Assembly (NCBI GenBank): GCA_050747865.1
Contig: JBOGJI010000236.1
Location: forward strand, 11,487-75,486
Direction: 5' to 3'
DNA: 64,000 nucleotides
From: JBOGJI01 sp050747865
Lineage (GTDB): Bacteria; Acidobacteriota; Thermoanaerobaculia; Multivoradales; JAHEKO01
Shown here: positions 1 to 9,536 of the stretch, one piece after another
How the letters are laid out: every line of letters begins with the position of its first letter
How positions within the stretch are numbered: position 1 is the stretch's first letter
The notes under the pieces: model-generated
The model's database searches: none
Told to the model about the DNA's origin: nothing
The model's input: the letters and a program-made list of their open reading frames with translations, nothing else
Position numbers and translations under genes: made by a program

Positions 1-1259
1 CCGGTGATCCCGTCCCCGGTCTTCTGGTGTAACAGGTCATAGAGGAAGGTCGCCCAGTTGTGGTCGCGCAACGCCGGCGAGCCGCTCGGATAGCCTGGAT
101 GCTCCTCGCCAGGTAGGTCGTAGTCGATTCGCCCGGACTTGAACAGCTCGCCGAAACACCGGATGCGGCCGTTGCCATTGAGGGCCTTGCGCAGGTCCCG
201 AAGATCGAGGTCCCCGAAGTCGATGAGGAAAAAATAGGGAACGCGGTTCCAGTCGAGATCACCGCGATCAGTATCGTGGTCGCAGCCTATGACGCGACGG
301 TCGGCCAGCGCATGCCAGTGCAGATAGAGCAGGCGCTCATAGCTCGCCATGTTCTTGGTCAGATCAAGCGCCGGCGCCGGCTCCTTGGTGCGCACGGCAT
401 ATGCTTCGTCCAGGGCGTCGCGCAACGTGTGGGCGTGTGGGGATAGCTTGCGAGCAAAGAAGAAGGGCTGTGCCTTGAGAAACGCCGCGTGATCGTTGTA
501 GAAGACGAGTGGCTTGCCGTCGATCGAGAAATGGTAGAAGGTGAGGCTGCTCTGGGTGATCTTCTCGTCCGGCGCGATGTCGGCAACGAGGGTCTGGAAG
601 AAGTTCTCATCCGGGATCCAGGTACGCCGAAAGAACCGTCGTACGTGCGGTTCCCTGCTGCGCTGAAGGATCTCGAGTGCCGTTGGCCACGTCAGCGCCC
701 ACCACTGGGACCCGAGCCGCGGCTGGAGGCCGTCCGGCATCCTCTGGCGTAAGCCCAGGCGCTGCTGCAGCGCGATCGACCGGCCGAACAGCCGCGGATT
801 ACGCCTCCAGTTGAAGTAGAAGCGGTAGAGGAGGCGTTCGGCGTTGTAGCCGTGGACCACCCACTGTGCCTGGTTCGGATCGACGGACTCGATGTACTCG
901 CGGCCGGCATTCTCGGCGAGGAACGCTCTCAGGTGACCGAGCGGGCGCAACGGATAGTCGGCACCACTCAGGAGGATCACGTAGTCGACCGTCTCGCCGC
1001 TGGCCGCGATCTCATCGAGGCAGGCGAGCGTCGCCTCGACCATCGACCAATCGCCCCATACAACGCGGTGACGCCGCGCGAAGCGGATTCGTGAGAGTCG
1101 TTCCGGGGGTAGTCTCCGCGCCATCTCCGCGGCAATGTCAGACTTGCTGTTGCGGTCCCAGTGAATGACGGCGAGATCGTTCTCGGCCGTCAGACGTGTG
1201 GCGAGCCGCATGAGATTGTCCGGATGCCCATGGGCGAGGACCGCGAAGGCGACTTTCAT
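1..1259 (-). CDS. Core-2/I-branching-type glycosyltransferase (GT14-like), C-terminus cut by window edge
   Basis: The minus strand is open from ATG at 1259 to base 1, giving 419 residues without a stop, so the C-terminus lies outside the window. The N-terminus MKVAFAVLAHGHP and the segment VDYVILLSGADYPLRP around residue 90 are the hallmark of the PF02485 branching/xylosyltransferase fold; further aromatic-rich blocks (WWALTWPTALEIL, TWIPDENFFQTL) match the acceptor-side region. No signal peptide or membrane helix is seen, so a cytosolic enzyme acting on lipid-linked or nucleotide-sugar substrates is likely. The start is supported by the purine-rich AGGAAGGA about 10 nt upstream. It follows another glycosyltransferase by 49 bp on the same strand, so the two probably form one surface-polysaccharide unit. 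Family call is confident; the acceptor is unknown. Confidence 0.8.
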   Translation of the reverse strand, partial: MKVAFAVLAHGHPDNLMRLATRLTAENDLAVIHWDRNSKSDIAAEMARRLPPERLSRIRFARRHRVVWGDWSMVEATLACLDEIAASGETVDYVILLSGADYPLRPLGHLRAFLAENAGREYIESVDPNQAQWVVHGYNAERLLYRFYFNWRRNPRLFGRSIALQQRLGLRQRMPDGLQPRLGSQWWALTWPTALEILQRSREPHVRRFFRRTWIPDENFFQTLVADIAPDEKITQSSLTFYHFSIDGKPLVFYNDHAAFLKAQPFFFARKLSPHAHTLRDALDEAYAVRTKEPAPALDLTKNMASYERLLYLHWHALADRRVIGCDHDTDRGDLDWNRVPYFFLIDFGDLDLRDLRKALNGNGRIRCFGELFKSGRIDYDLPGEEHPGYPSGSPALRDHNWATFLYDLLHQKTGDGIT

Positions 1260-1308
1260 TAGCGCGTGTTCCTTCCTGGGTCGCTCCGCCACCCGGTTAG
1301 GCAGTTCA

Positions 1309-2355
1309 TCAGAACCACCGACCGAGACTCATCAGCCCGAGGTCGACACACTGCTCCCAGCCGGTGAAGCGTGCCGACGCAGGATTCCACAGAACGAGCT
1401 TTTCCTCCTGAGTCAGGCCTGCCGCATAGAGTTTGTACTCGGCAGACTCGTTGTAATGCTCCTTGCGCTCCAGTTCCTCCTCCACCTTGGTACGGAACGA
1501 AGCGAAATGCTTGAAATGTAATAGACATCCCGTCGGCGCGAGACCCTGAGCGTAGTGGGGTCGATTGAGCCTTCGAGGAGTGAGGAAGTGCGTGGACGAG
1601 ATATAGCTGTAGTATCTACGCCACTTCACCAAGGGAAACTTGTTGAGAGCGGGAGCGGCGCCGACATGGCCGTTGCTGTAGAAGACGCGTCGGCGGACGC
1701 CGCCCTGGATCCACCAGTCACCCATCGGCATCTTCCACTGGCAATAACCGTAGGGGTCGAACCATGGGCAGACCTCGAGCGGGTCCTGTCCGACGGTGTA
1801 GATCGCCTCGTCGAGAGGGCCCTGCGAATACATGTCGAGGAGCAGGGTGAAGAACGAGAGTTTGCCGGTCTCGTCGAGGTGCGCCGTCAACTCGTGCAGG
1901 TTGCGGGTGTCGTAGTGCGGATGTACGAGAAACTCGTCCACATCGATACGCAGACACCAGTGGTCGGTACCGTATCGGCGTAGCAGGTAGTTTGCCCAAT
2001 GCTCGCCGAAGTTCGCGTGCTTGTAGCTGTCTTCCGTGTACCAAACGGAGCAGTCCGGCTCCGCTGCCACCAGATCGCGGAACCCATCGGTCGATCCATT
2101 GTCGACGAAGAGGAAATGATTGACGCCGAGGCGCCGATAGTAGCTTAGAAAGTATGGAATACGTGGCGCTTCGTCACGTAACACCACAACCGCGATGATG
2201 TCGTTCTCGCCGATCGCGCGGGTGCGGTCGTGGATGCGGCGGAGGCGTATGCCGTACCTGTAGGACGCGGAGATCGGGCGGCCGAAATGGCTGATCAAGG
2301 ACCGCAGTTCGCGGGGACGCAGACGGTGCAACAACGCAGAGCCGGGGATACGCAT
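1309..2355 (-). CDS. Glycosyltransferase, GT-A fold (GT2/GT92-like)
   Basis: A 348-residue protein with the compact nucleotide-sugar transferase pattern: VVVLRDEAPRIPYFLSYYRR at about residue 55, HFLFVDNGSTDG at about 80, and the metal-binding DxD in LRIDVDEFLVHP at about 138. This arrangement is typical of the PF13704/PF01697 glycosyltransferase groups. It has no membrane segment. Translation probably starts at ATG 2355; just upstream lies a decayed metH fragment rather than an obvious promoter. Gene order with the following branching-type transferase suggests glycan decoration. Substrate cannot be read from sequence. Confidence 0.8.
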   Translation of the reverse strand: MRIPGSALLHRLRPRELRSLISHFGRPISASYRYGIRLRRIHDRTRAIGENDIIAVVVLRDEAPRIPYFLSYYRRLGVNHFLFVDNGSTDGFRDLVAAEPDCSVWYTEDSYKHANFGEHWANYLLRRYGTDHWCLRIDVDEFLVHPHYDTRNLHELTAHLDETGKLSFFTLLLDMYSQGPLDEAIYTVGQDPLEVCPWFDPYGYCQWKMPMGDWWIQGGVRRRVFYSNGHVGAAPALNKFPLVKWRRYYSYISSTHFLTPRRLNRPHYAQGLAPTGCLLHFKHFASFRTKVEEELERKEHYNESAEYKLYAAGLTQEEKLVLWNPASARFTGWEQCVDLGLMSLGRWF

Positions 2356-2391
2356 GCTGGTCAGCTACATGTCCTGGCCATGTGTGGACAG

Positions 2392-2500
2392 CCTCGACGG
2401 CACCATCGAGCCGCAGACGAAGCCCGGCCTGCCCGGCTCGTCGTGGCGGGCGCAGGCGGTGCGGGTGATCGAGGTGGCCGGGCGGTTGAGCCCGAAGACC
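2392..2500 (-). pseudogene. Decayed fragment of the methionine synthase homocysteine-binding domain
   Basis: Read on the minus strand, this stretch aligns without gaps to metH bases 9892-10000 of the same window; counted by hand, 92 of 108 positions match (about 85%). The translated fragment keeps the recognisable run TACARHDEPGRP against RAACARHDQPGRP in MetH, then FVCGSM. Similarity stops abruptly on both sides and there is no open reading frame of useful length, so it is a broken duplicate, not a gene. It sits 37 bp upstream of the glycosyltransferase start. What brought it here is not visible: no terminal repeats or transposase flank it. Confidence 0.65.
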
Positions 2501-2724
2501 TACGGGGGTTCGATCCTGGCTCCATGACGGTTCCCTCGCAACCGAGGAGGAGACAGGTTCGTGTTCGAGCTGAGGGAGGTCAGAAGTCTCCTCGCTCAAT
2601 AGTGAGGGTACCATATCGCTCTGAGATTGGCGCCAGCCGAGACACCCTGTTGACTCGGAGTGGGGGTCGGTGATCTTGCGGGGTGTTCGCAGGGTGCCCC
2701 CGAGACGCGCCCGAGGCGGGAGGC
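2501..2724. other. Intergenic stretch with nothing recognised
   Basis: Between the metH fragment and the groES promoter there is no ORF with family features on either strand, no tRNA and no clear hairpin with a U-tract. Confidence 0.5.
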
Positions 2725-2754
2725 TTGACACGCTCGCCGCCGACTCCATACACT
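2725..2754 (+). promoter_or_regulatory. Housekeeping promoter of groES-groEL
   Basis: TTGACA at 2725-2730 is a perfect -35. An 18-bp spacer leads to TACACT at 2749-2754, a TAnnnT-type -10. The expected start of transcription (about 2760) falls inside the CIRCE element, as expected for HrcA repression. Confidence 0.75.
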
Positions 2755-2755
2755 G

Positions 2756-2782
2756 TTAGCAGTCGCCGCGGGTGAGTGCTAA
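2756..2782 (+). promoter_or_regulatory. CIRCE operator (HrcA binding site)
   Basis: TTAGCAGTC-N9-GAGTGCTAA differs from the consensus TTAGCACTC-N9-GAGTGCTAA at one base in the left arm. Its position over the predicted start site, ahead of groES, is the classical arrangement for HrcA control. The hrcA gene is not in this window. Confidence 0.88.
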
Positions 2783-2855
2783 TGCGGTGACCGTGGCTTG
2801 GGACTCAAGTCAAGAGGGCAGAGCAACTTAATTCTATAGACGGAGGAGTCTGGCA

Positions 2856-3152
2856 GTGAATATTCGTCCCCTGCATGACCGCGTCGTGATCCGGCGCATC
2901 GAGGAGGAGGAGCAGGTGCGCGGGGGGATCATCATCCCCGACACCGCCAAGGAGAAGCCTCAGGAGGCCGAGGTCGTGGCCGTCGGGCCCGGCAAGCTCC
3001 AGGAGGACGGCAACCGGCAGCCGATGGATGTCAATCCCGGCGACCGGGTGCTGATCGGCAAGTACTCCGGCTCGGACATCAAGATCGGCGACCAGGATCT
3101 CGTCATCGTGCGCGAAGACGAGATCCTCGGCGTGCTGAACGGCTCGAAGTAA
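2856..3152 (+). CDS. groS: Co-chaperonin GroES (Hsp10)
   Basis: 98 residues, the normal length. It begins MNIRPLHDRVVIRR and contains the mobile-loop region GGIIIPDTAKEKPQEAEV and the C-terminal LVIVREDEILGVL. It caps the GroEL ring in an ATP-dependent manner to close the folding chamber. Start is GTG at 2856, fixed by the strong GGAGGAG Shine-Dalgarno at 2842-2848 and by family alignment. groEL follows 15 bp downstream. Control by the upstream promoter and CIRCE element is expected. Confidence 0.97.
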   Translation: MNIRPLHDRVVIRRIEEEEQVRGGIIIPDTAKEKPQEAEVVAVGPGKLQEDGNRQPMDVNPGDRVLIGKYSGSDIKIGDQDLVIVREDEILGVLNGSK

Positions 3153-3167
3153 AGAGGAGCGGAAGAC

Positions 3168-4805
<1,638 letters not shown>

Positions 4806-4833
4806 CGCCCGATCCTGTTCGTTATTCCTTCAG

Positions 4834-4866
4834 AGGGCCGGCCTTCGGGCCGGCCCTTTCTATTGA
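4834..4866 (+). terminator. Rho-independent terminator of groES-groEL
   Basis: A perfect 10-bp stem AGGGCCGGCC / GGCCGGCCCT closed by a TTCG tetraloop (4844-4847) is followed by TTCTATT. It separates the chaperonin operon from the convergent gene ending at 4872. Confidence 0.9.
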
Positions 4867-4871
4867 TTGAC

Positions 4872-6797
4872 TCAGTCGACGTAGCCGAGGGCGCGTAGGC
4901 GATCGTCGGTGGACTCGCCAGACTTGTCCGCGGTTCCGGTGGGCGTGAATCCGAGGTAGCGGACCAGGCAGGGAGCGCCGGGGCCCGGGGCCTCGAGGAT
5001 CGCCTGAAAGCGTTGGTCCTCCACGCGGGCAGGGCCGTAGAGGCGCACCTCGGTCTTCGGGATCGGGTCGGCCCTCCGGTTGAGCAAGGCGCCCACCGCC
5101 GGTCCGGCGAGCTCGGTGGCGGGACCGTCCGCCACGGTCAGGCGGCAGGTGCCGGCGACGGCGGCGCGCAGCTCGTAGGGGCCTGAAGGCAGCTCGACGG
5201 AGATCGTAACCGCCGGCGCCCTCGGCGCGGCGGCCAACCAATACGTATTCCAACCGGTGTTCCGATGCCAGCGCGCGTCGCCCGGCGGCGGCGGCTGGTT
5301 GGTGTCGGCCACGGCCGCGGTGGGCTCGACCGCGAGGTGGCGGACGGCGATGGCAAAGGGCCCCTCGGGGGGGGTGTCGCGCCGCGACCGGGCGTGCCGC
5401 AGAAAGGGCTGACGCAGAGTCTCGTACCAGCTCGCCAGCAACTGGCGCGCGGTCTCCGGCCGCGCCGCTCGCAGATCACGCGTCTCGAGCGGATCCGCGC
5501 CGACGTCGAAGAGCTGGGCGTCGGTTCGCGCGGGACCCGGCAGGGCGTCCGCGGCCAACAACGCCGCCGGCCGGCTGTCTCCTTCCTCCGGTAGCACCAG
5601 ATGGAACTGCGTCGTGCGCACCCCGTGCGGCGCATAGACCGCATCGCCGGCCTGGCCGCCGTCCGTCTCCTCGCCGCCGAGCACAGCGGCCAGATCTCTG
5701 CCATCCACCCGCGCTCCCTCGGGCAACGCGACGTCCAGCAGCGACAGCATCGTCGGCATCACGTCGATAGAAGATGTCAGCCCGTGGTGGACCGTCGGCG
5801 CCAACCGCCGCGGGTAGTGCACGATCCACGGCACACGCGCCAGCGCGTCGTACCAGACGCCGCCGTGCTCGAAGCGCCCGGGGACCTCAGCCAGGTGCTC
5901 GCCGTGGTCCGAGGTCACCACGATCAGCGTGTCCTCGAGCCAGCCGCGACGCCGCAGGTACCGAACCAGCCGCCCGACCTCGCGATCGGCGTGGCGCAGC
6001 CCGCCGTCGTAGAGCGCGTCGAGGTAGCGCCTCTCCTCGTCCGCGAGCGGGCGGCCGGGATCACGCACGCGTCCCTGCGGAGTGAACGCCTCCTGCGCCC
6101 GTTCCACGTCGATATCGCCGCCGAACGCCCGCGCCTCCGGCCCCCACGGGTGGGGAAAGTGGGTATCCATGTAGTGGAGATAGAGGAAGACGTCGTCGCC
6201 CCTGTGCCCATCCAGCCAGGTGATGGCCGCGTCGGTCACCTGTGCGGCCGTCGGGTAGCCGTAGAAGTTGTCGATCGGCGACTCGTCCCCCAGCCGCCGC
6301 AGCTCGTCGAACTCGGCGGCGAACGGCGTGTCCGGCCGCAGCCAGGCATGGGCGCTCAACGCCGCGGTGCGAAAGCCGGCCGCGGCGAGCGCCCGCGGCA
6401 GCGAGACCGCCTCCCGATCCACCTGCTGAAACAGGTTCCACGGCTCCTCCAGCGGCACGTTGTAGCTGTCCGGAAAGATGGGCGGCGTGAAGTAGCGCGA
6501 GTAGAGCAGCTGCGGCAGCGACGCCCGCGTCTCCGCCGCCAGCGCGAAGTGGTTGCGCGCCACCACCCCCTCCGCCGCCAGCGCGTCCAGCGCCGGCATC
6601 GTCTCCCGCCCATACCCATACGCCGACACCCGATCCGCCCGCACCGCGTCGAGCATGACCAACACCGCCCGCCGCGGCCGCTCCGCCCCCCCACCGCCAC
6701 ACCCGTAAGCTGCCAGCACCCCAAGCAAGACCAGCCCCCATGAGCATCTCCGCGCATGACATGGCGAGGTGCCACGGGGCAAGCCGGCACGCCTCAT
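4872..6797 (-). CDS. Alkaline-phosphatase/sulfatase-fold lipoprotein
   Basis: 641 residues. A short N-terminal hydrophobic segment ends in a possible lipobox (LAAYGC, Cys33), so it is probably exported and membrane-anchored. The fold is recognised by AVLVMLDAVRADRVSAYGY (metal Asp50), LHYMDTHFPHPWGP and VVTSDHGEHLAE. The usual CxPxR formylglycine motif is absent: the equivalent segment is AAETRASLPQLL, whose TxxSxP spacing (Thr90) resembles Thr-nucleophile phosphotransferases, so a phosphatase or phosphotransferase role is as likely as a sulfatase. The C-terminus extends about 150 residues beyond the catalytic domain and ends DRLRALGYVD. Start ATG 6797 overlaps the stop of the upstream epimerase by 4 bp, indicating translational coupling. 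Confidence 0.8.
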   Translation of the reverse strand: MRRAGLPRGTSPCHARRCSWGLVLLGVLAAYGCGGGGAERPRRAVLVMLDAVRADRVSAYGYGRETMPALDALAAEGVVARNHFALAAETRASLPQLLYSRYFTPPIFPDSYNVPLEEPWNLFQQVDREAVSLPRALAAAGFRTAALSAHAWLRPDTPFAAEFDELRRLGDESPIDNFYGYPTAAQVTDAAITWLDGHRGDDVFLYLHYMDTHFPHPWGPEARAFGGDIDVERAQEAFTPQGRVRDPGRPLADEERRYLDALYDGGLRHADREVGRLVRYLRRRGWLEDTLIVVTSDHGEHLAEVPGRFEHGGVWYDALARVPWIVHYPRRLAPTVHHGLTSSIDVMPTMLSLLDVALPEGARVDGRDLAAVLGGEETDGGQAGDAVYAPHGVRTTQFHLVLPEEGDSRPAALLAADALPGPARTDAQLFDVGADPLETRDLRAARPETARQLLASWYETLRQPFLRHARSRRDTPPEGPFAIAVRHLAVEPTAAVADTNQPPPPGDARWHRNTGWNTYWLAAAPRAPAVTISVELPSGPYELRAAVAGTCRLTVADGPATELAGPAVGALLNRRADPIPKTEVRLYGPARVEDQRFQAILEAPGPGAPCLVRYLGFTPTGTADKSGESTDDRLRALGYVD

Positions 6798-7750
6798 GCG
6801 ACAGAGGCCCGCCGCGCGCGAAACCAGTCAGCCGTCCGCGCCAAGCCGTCACGCAGCGTCAACGGCTCCGGAAGTCCCAGCTCGTCCCGAACACGCCGAG
6901 AATCAATGCACGAGCGCCGCTGCTCCCCAGGCTTCGCCGGCCCGTGCACCGCTTCCAGGCGATCCTCCCCGGCCGCCCGCCGCAGCTCCCGATACAGATC
7001 GACGACCGAAGTCTCCACCCCCGTACCGACGTTGTACACATGAAAGCCGCTCCGCCCAAGCGCCGCCACGTTCGCCCGCGCCACGTCGGACACATGCACG
7101 TAGTCGCGTGTCTGCAAGCCGTCGCCGTGGATCGTCGGCGCCTCGCCGGCCAGCAGCCGGTCGAGGAAGATGGCCACCACCCCCGCCTCCCCTTGCGGAT
7201 TTTGCCTCTCCCCGTAGACGTTGGCGTAGCGCAGGCAGATCGCGTCGAGCCCGAGCGCGACGTGGAAGTAGTAGAGATACCGCTCGCCGGCCAGCTTCGA
7301 CACCCCGTAGGGTGACACCGGACGGGTCGGATGGTCCTCGCCGGCCGGGAACCGCTCCTGCTCCCCGTAGATGGCGCCCCCCGTGGAGGCGAAGATCACC
7401 TGCTGCACGCCGCCTTCGACCGCCGCGCGCAACAGGTTGAGCGTGCCCACGATGTTGACCTCCGCGTCGAAGCGGGGATCGGCGACCGAGCGGCGCACGT
7501 CCATCTGGGCGGCGTGGTGCAGTAGCACGTCGAAGCCGCCGCCGGAGACGAGCTCGGCGGCCTCCGCGGAGCGGATGTCCAGCTCGACGAGCTCGGCCGC
7601 CGCCGGCACGTTCTCCCGCCGCCCCGAAGATAGATCGTCGAGGACCACGACCGAATGGCCCGCCGCCAACAGGCTGTCGGCGACGTGCGAGCCGATGAAC
7701 CCGGCTCCGCCGGTGACGAGGGCGCGTTGAGGCTTCATGGGGTAGCTCAC
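6794..7750 (-). CDS. NAD-dependent sugar-nucleotide epimerase/dehydratase (GalE-like)
   Basis: 318-residue extended short-chain dehydrogenase. The Rossmann motif LVTGGAGFIGSHV with acidic VVLDDLSSG binds NAD; the catalytic pair is in SPYGVSKLAGERYLYYF (Tyr-x3-Lys) with an upstream Ser/Thr in ASTGGAIYG. It most resembles UDP-glucose or UDP-N-acetylglucosamine 4-epimerases. The likely start is GTG 7750: a TATAGC hexamer lies 8 nt upstream and no Shine-Dalgarno is present, so the mRNA may be leaderless; ATG 7738 (MKPQRALV) is the alternative. The downstream alkaline-phosphatase-fold gene overlaps it by 4 bp. Confidence 0.85.
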   Translation of the reverse strand: MSYPMKPQRALVTGGAGFIGSHVADSLLAAGHSVVVLDDLSSGRRENVPAAAELVELDIRSAEAAELVSGGGFDVLLHHAAQMDVRRSVADPRFDAEVNIVGTLNLLRAAVEGGVQQVIFASTGGAIYGEQERFPAGEDHPTRPVSPYGVSKLAGERYLYYFHVALGLDAICLRYANVYGERQNPQGEAGVVAIFLDRLLAGEAPTIHGDGLQTRDYVHVSDVARANVAALGRSGFHVYNVGTGVETSVVDLYRELRRAAGEDRLEAVHGPAKPGEQRRSCIDSRRVRDELGLPEPLTLRDGLARTADWFRARRASVA

Positions 7751-7794
7751 GGGGCGGGCTATAGTACCCGCGCATGTCTGGGGGGTCCAAGCCT

Positions 7795-7963
7795 AGAGCC
7801 TGTGAATCCATCTCCCTGGCGCCCTTCGGGTTGCGGCGGCGTGGCCAGCGGCGCTGCGTTGGCGCTCCTTGACGATGCCCACGCATCGACAGCGTCGCGC
7901 CGCCTTGCGGCGCTGGCCACGGCGCTCGCAACGCGACCCACGGGAGATGGATTCACAGGCGCT
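7795..7963. repeat. 169-bp palindromic element
   Basis: Outer arms 7795-7816 and 7942-7963 are inverted copies of agagcctgtgaatccatctc-type sequence with one mismatch in 22 bp. The centre TGACGATGC-CCAC-GCATCGACA (7870-7891) is itself palindromic and lies exactly midway, and inner segments containing GTGGCCAGCG match in inverted orientation with small gaps. It carries no ORF of its own and spans the possible starts of the VanZ-like gene. It resembles a small non-autonomous mobile or REP-type element. Confidence 0.7.
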
Positions 7964-8354
7964 CCGAGGGTGGCGGAGCCACGCCGCCACCCTCAGCTGG
8001 GCCTCGCTCACCGCCGTGGCGCTGCTGGTCCCGGCGGCGGATCTCGCCGGCTGGATGCCGGCGGTTCCCTGGATGCGCCTGGCCATGGTTTTCGCCGGCT
8101 GGGGTCTGGACAAGCTGGTGCACGGGGTGCTGTTCGGCGTGCTGGCCTGGCTGGCCGCGGGCTCGGCGCGCGTGCTGGCGCTGCGGCGGCCGGCGCTCAC
8201 AGTCTTTCTCATCGCCGGGCTCTATGCCGTGGCGTTGGAGGCGGCGCAGCGCTGGGCCCCCGATCGGCGCGCCGACCCGTTCGACCTCGTGGCGGACCTC
8301 ATCGGCGTCGCCCTGGGGCTCCTGGCCGCCAGGCGTATACTGCGCCGAGCATGA
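7947..8354 (+). CDS. VanZ-like membrane protein
   Basis: About 135 residues with four predicted hydrophobic segments. The family signature is present: DKLVHGVLFGVLAWLA near residue 53, then YAVALEAAQRW, RRADPFDLVADLIG and a final glycine-rich helix. VanZ-type proteins are small membrane proteins of mostly unknown function. The start is uncertain because the palindromic element at 7795-7963 supplies the N-terminus; ATG 7947 and ATG 7875 are both inside it. The stop overlaps the ATG of the next gene by 4 bp (ATGA), so the two are translationally coupled. Confidence 0.75.
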   Translation: MDSQALRGWRSHAATLSWASLTAVALLVPAADLAGWMPAVPWMRLAMVFAGWGLDKLVHGVLFGVLAWLAAGSARVLALRRPALTVFLIAGLYAVALEAAQRWAPDRRADPFDLVADLIGVALGLLAARRILRRA

Positions 8355-9325
8355 AAGTCCTCGAGCACCTGGAGCGGGCCGACGGCCAGCTCATCAGCTT
8401 CGAGATCATCCCGCCGCTCAGGGGCGGGAGCTTCGAGAAGCTGCGCTCCCTGATCGAGGAGTTGATCGCCCTCGAGCCTCCATTCATCGACATCACCTCC
8501 CACGCCGCGCAGATCATGTACGACGAGACGCCGCAGGGCATCGTGCGGCGCATCAAGCGCAAACGCCCCGGGACCCTCGGCGTCTGTGCGCTCATCCAGA
8601 ACAAATACAACGTCGACGCCGTGCCCCACGTCATCTGCCACGGCTTCACCCGCGAGGAGACGGAAGACTTCCTCATCGAGCTCCACTACCTGGGAATCGA
8701 CAACGTGCTGGCCATCCGGGGGGACGACTCCGGCTTCCAGAAACCCTTGCAGTTCGGGCGCACCGCCAACCGCTACGCCGAGGACCTGGTGCGCCAGATC
8801 TCCGAGCTGAACCGCGGCAAGTACCTCGAGGAGGAGCTGCTGGACGCCCAGTCGCTGGACTTCTGCGTCGGCATCGCGGGTTACCCCGAGAAGCACTTCG
8901 AGGCGCCGAACATGGAGACCGACCTGCGGTTCACCAGGACCAAGGTGGAAGCCGGCGGCGACTACATCGTCACCCAGATGTTCTTCGACAACCGCCACTA
9001 CTTCCGCTACGTGGAGCGGTGCCGCGAGATCGGCGTCGAGGTGCCGATCATCCCAGGGCTGAAGATCCTCACCTCGCACAAGCAGGTGACGAGCCTGCCG
9101 CGGACCTTCCACTGCGAGGTCCCCGCGGCGCTGGCCGACGAGGTGCTGGCCGCGGATCCCGACCGCGCCGCCGACATCGGCGTCGAGTGGGCGGTCGAGC
9201 AGTCCCGCGAGCTCCTGGAGGCCGGCGTCCCCGCCCTCCACTTCTACGTCATGCAGAGCGCCCACGCCGTCTCCGAGGTCGTCCGCCGCCTCGACCCCGT
9301 ACGCGCCACACTCCGCAGCGCCTGA
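8351..9325 (+). CDS. metF: Methylenetetrahydrofolate reductase (MetF-type)
   Basis: 324 residues. FEIIPP (Glu18) matches the FEFFPP catalytic segment of MetF; later blocks VLAIRGDD, CVGIAGYPEKHFEAPN, YIVTQMFFD and VPIIPGL follow the FAD-binding TIM-barrel order. It reduces 5,10-methylene-THF to 5-methyl-THF, the methyl donor used by methionine synthase, whose gene lies immediately downstream. An insertion around residue 145-165 (GKYLEEELLDAQ) is longer than in E. coli MetF and is seen in the MTHFR-like branch. Start ATG 8351 overlaps the VanZ-like stop. Confidence 0.9.
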   Translation: MKVLEHLERADGQLISFEIIPPLRGGSFEKLRSLIEELIALEPPFIDITSHAAQIMYDETPQGIVRRIKRKRPGTLGVCALIQNKYNVDAVPHVICHGFTREETEDFLIELHYLGIDNVLAIRGDDSGFQKPLQFGRTANRYAEDLVRQISELNRGKYLEEELLDAQSLDFCVGIAGYPEKHFEAPNMETDLRFTRTKVEAGGDYIVTQMFFDNRHYFRYVERCREIGVEVPIIPGLKILTSHKQVTSLPRTFHCEVPAALADEVLAADPDRAADIGVEWAVEQSRELLEAGVPALHFYVMQSAHAVSEVVRRLDPVRATLRSA

Positions 9326-9365
9326 TCCAGCCCGGTTGCGAGCGCGGTAACCGCGGTAACCGCGA

Positions 9366-9395
9366 TTGACTTTCGCCGCCGGGTTCCGGTAGCGT
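9366..9395 (+). promoter_or_regulatory. Probable promoter of the metH leader
   Basis: TTGACT (9366-9371), 18-bp spacer, TAGCGT (9390-9395). The predicted start at about 9402 coincides with the first bases of the riboswitch-like fold, so the RNA element would be at the 5' end of the transcript. Confidence 0.55.
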
Positions 9396-9399
9396 CCGC

Positions 9400-9498
9400 G
9401 CCGCATTACGAGCGGTCCGGGGCTCCGCTCCCGGACACGGCAACCTGGGACCGACACCCAAGGTGCCCACCCGCCGCCCAGGGCGACGGGGATGTGGC
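9400..9498 (+). promoter_or_regulatory. Candidate SAM-clan riboswitch aptamer upstream of metH
   Basis: The leader folds by eye into a four-helix junction. P1 pairs GCCGCAT (9400-9406) with ATGTGGC (9492-9498, one G-U); P2 pairs GTCCGGG (9415-9421) with CCCGGAC (9430-9436); P3 is ACC-TGGG/CCCA-A-GGT and P4 is CCG-x-CGCC/GGCG-x-CGG at 9471-9489. Between P2 and P3 it carries CGGCAACC, and after P3 AAGGTGCC, the conserved core of SAM-I, SAM-IV and SAM-I/IV riboswitches. SAM sensing before methionine synthase is biologically sensible. A competing hairpin GCCGG-AATCG-CCGGC (9497-9511) shares the 3' end of P1. The class is not assigned because P2 is shorter than in SAM-I. Confidence 0.6.
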
Positions 9499-9536
9499 CG
9501 GAATCGCCGGCAAGCAAATGTTCGGAGGATGGCTAA

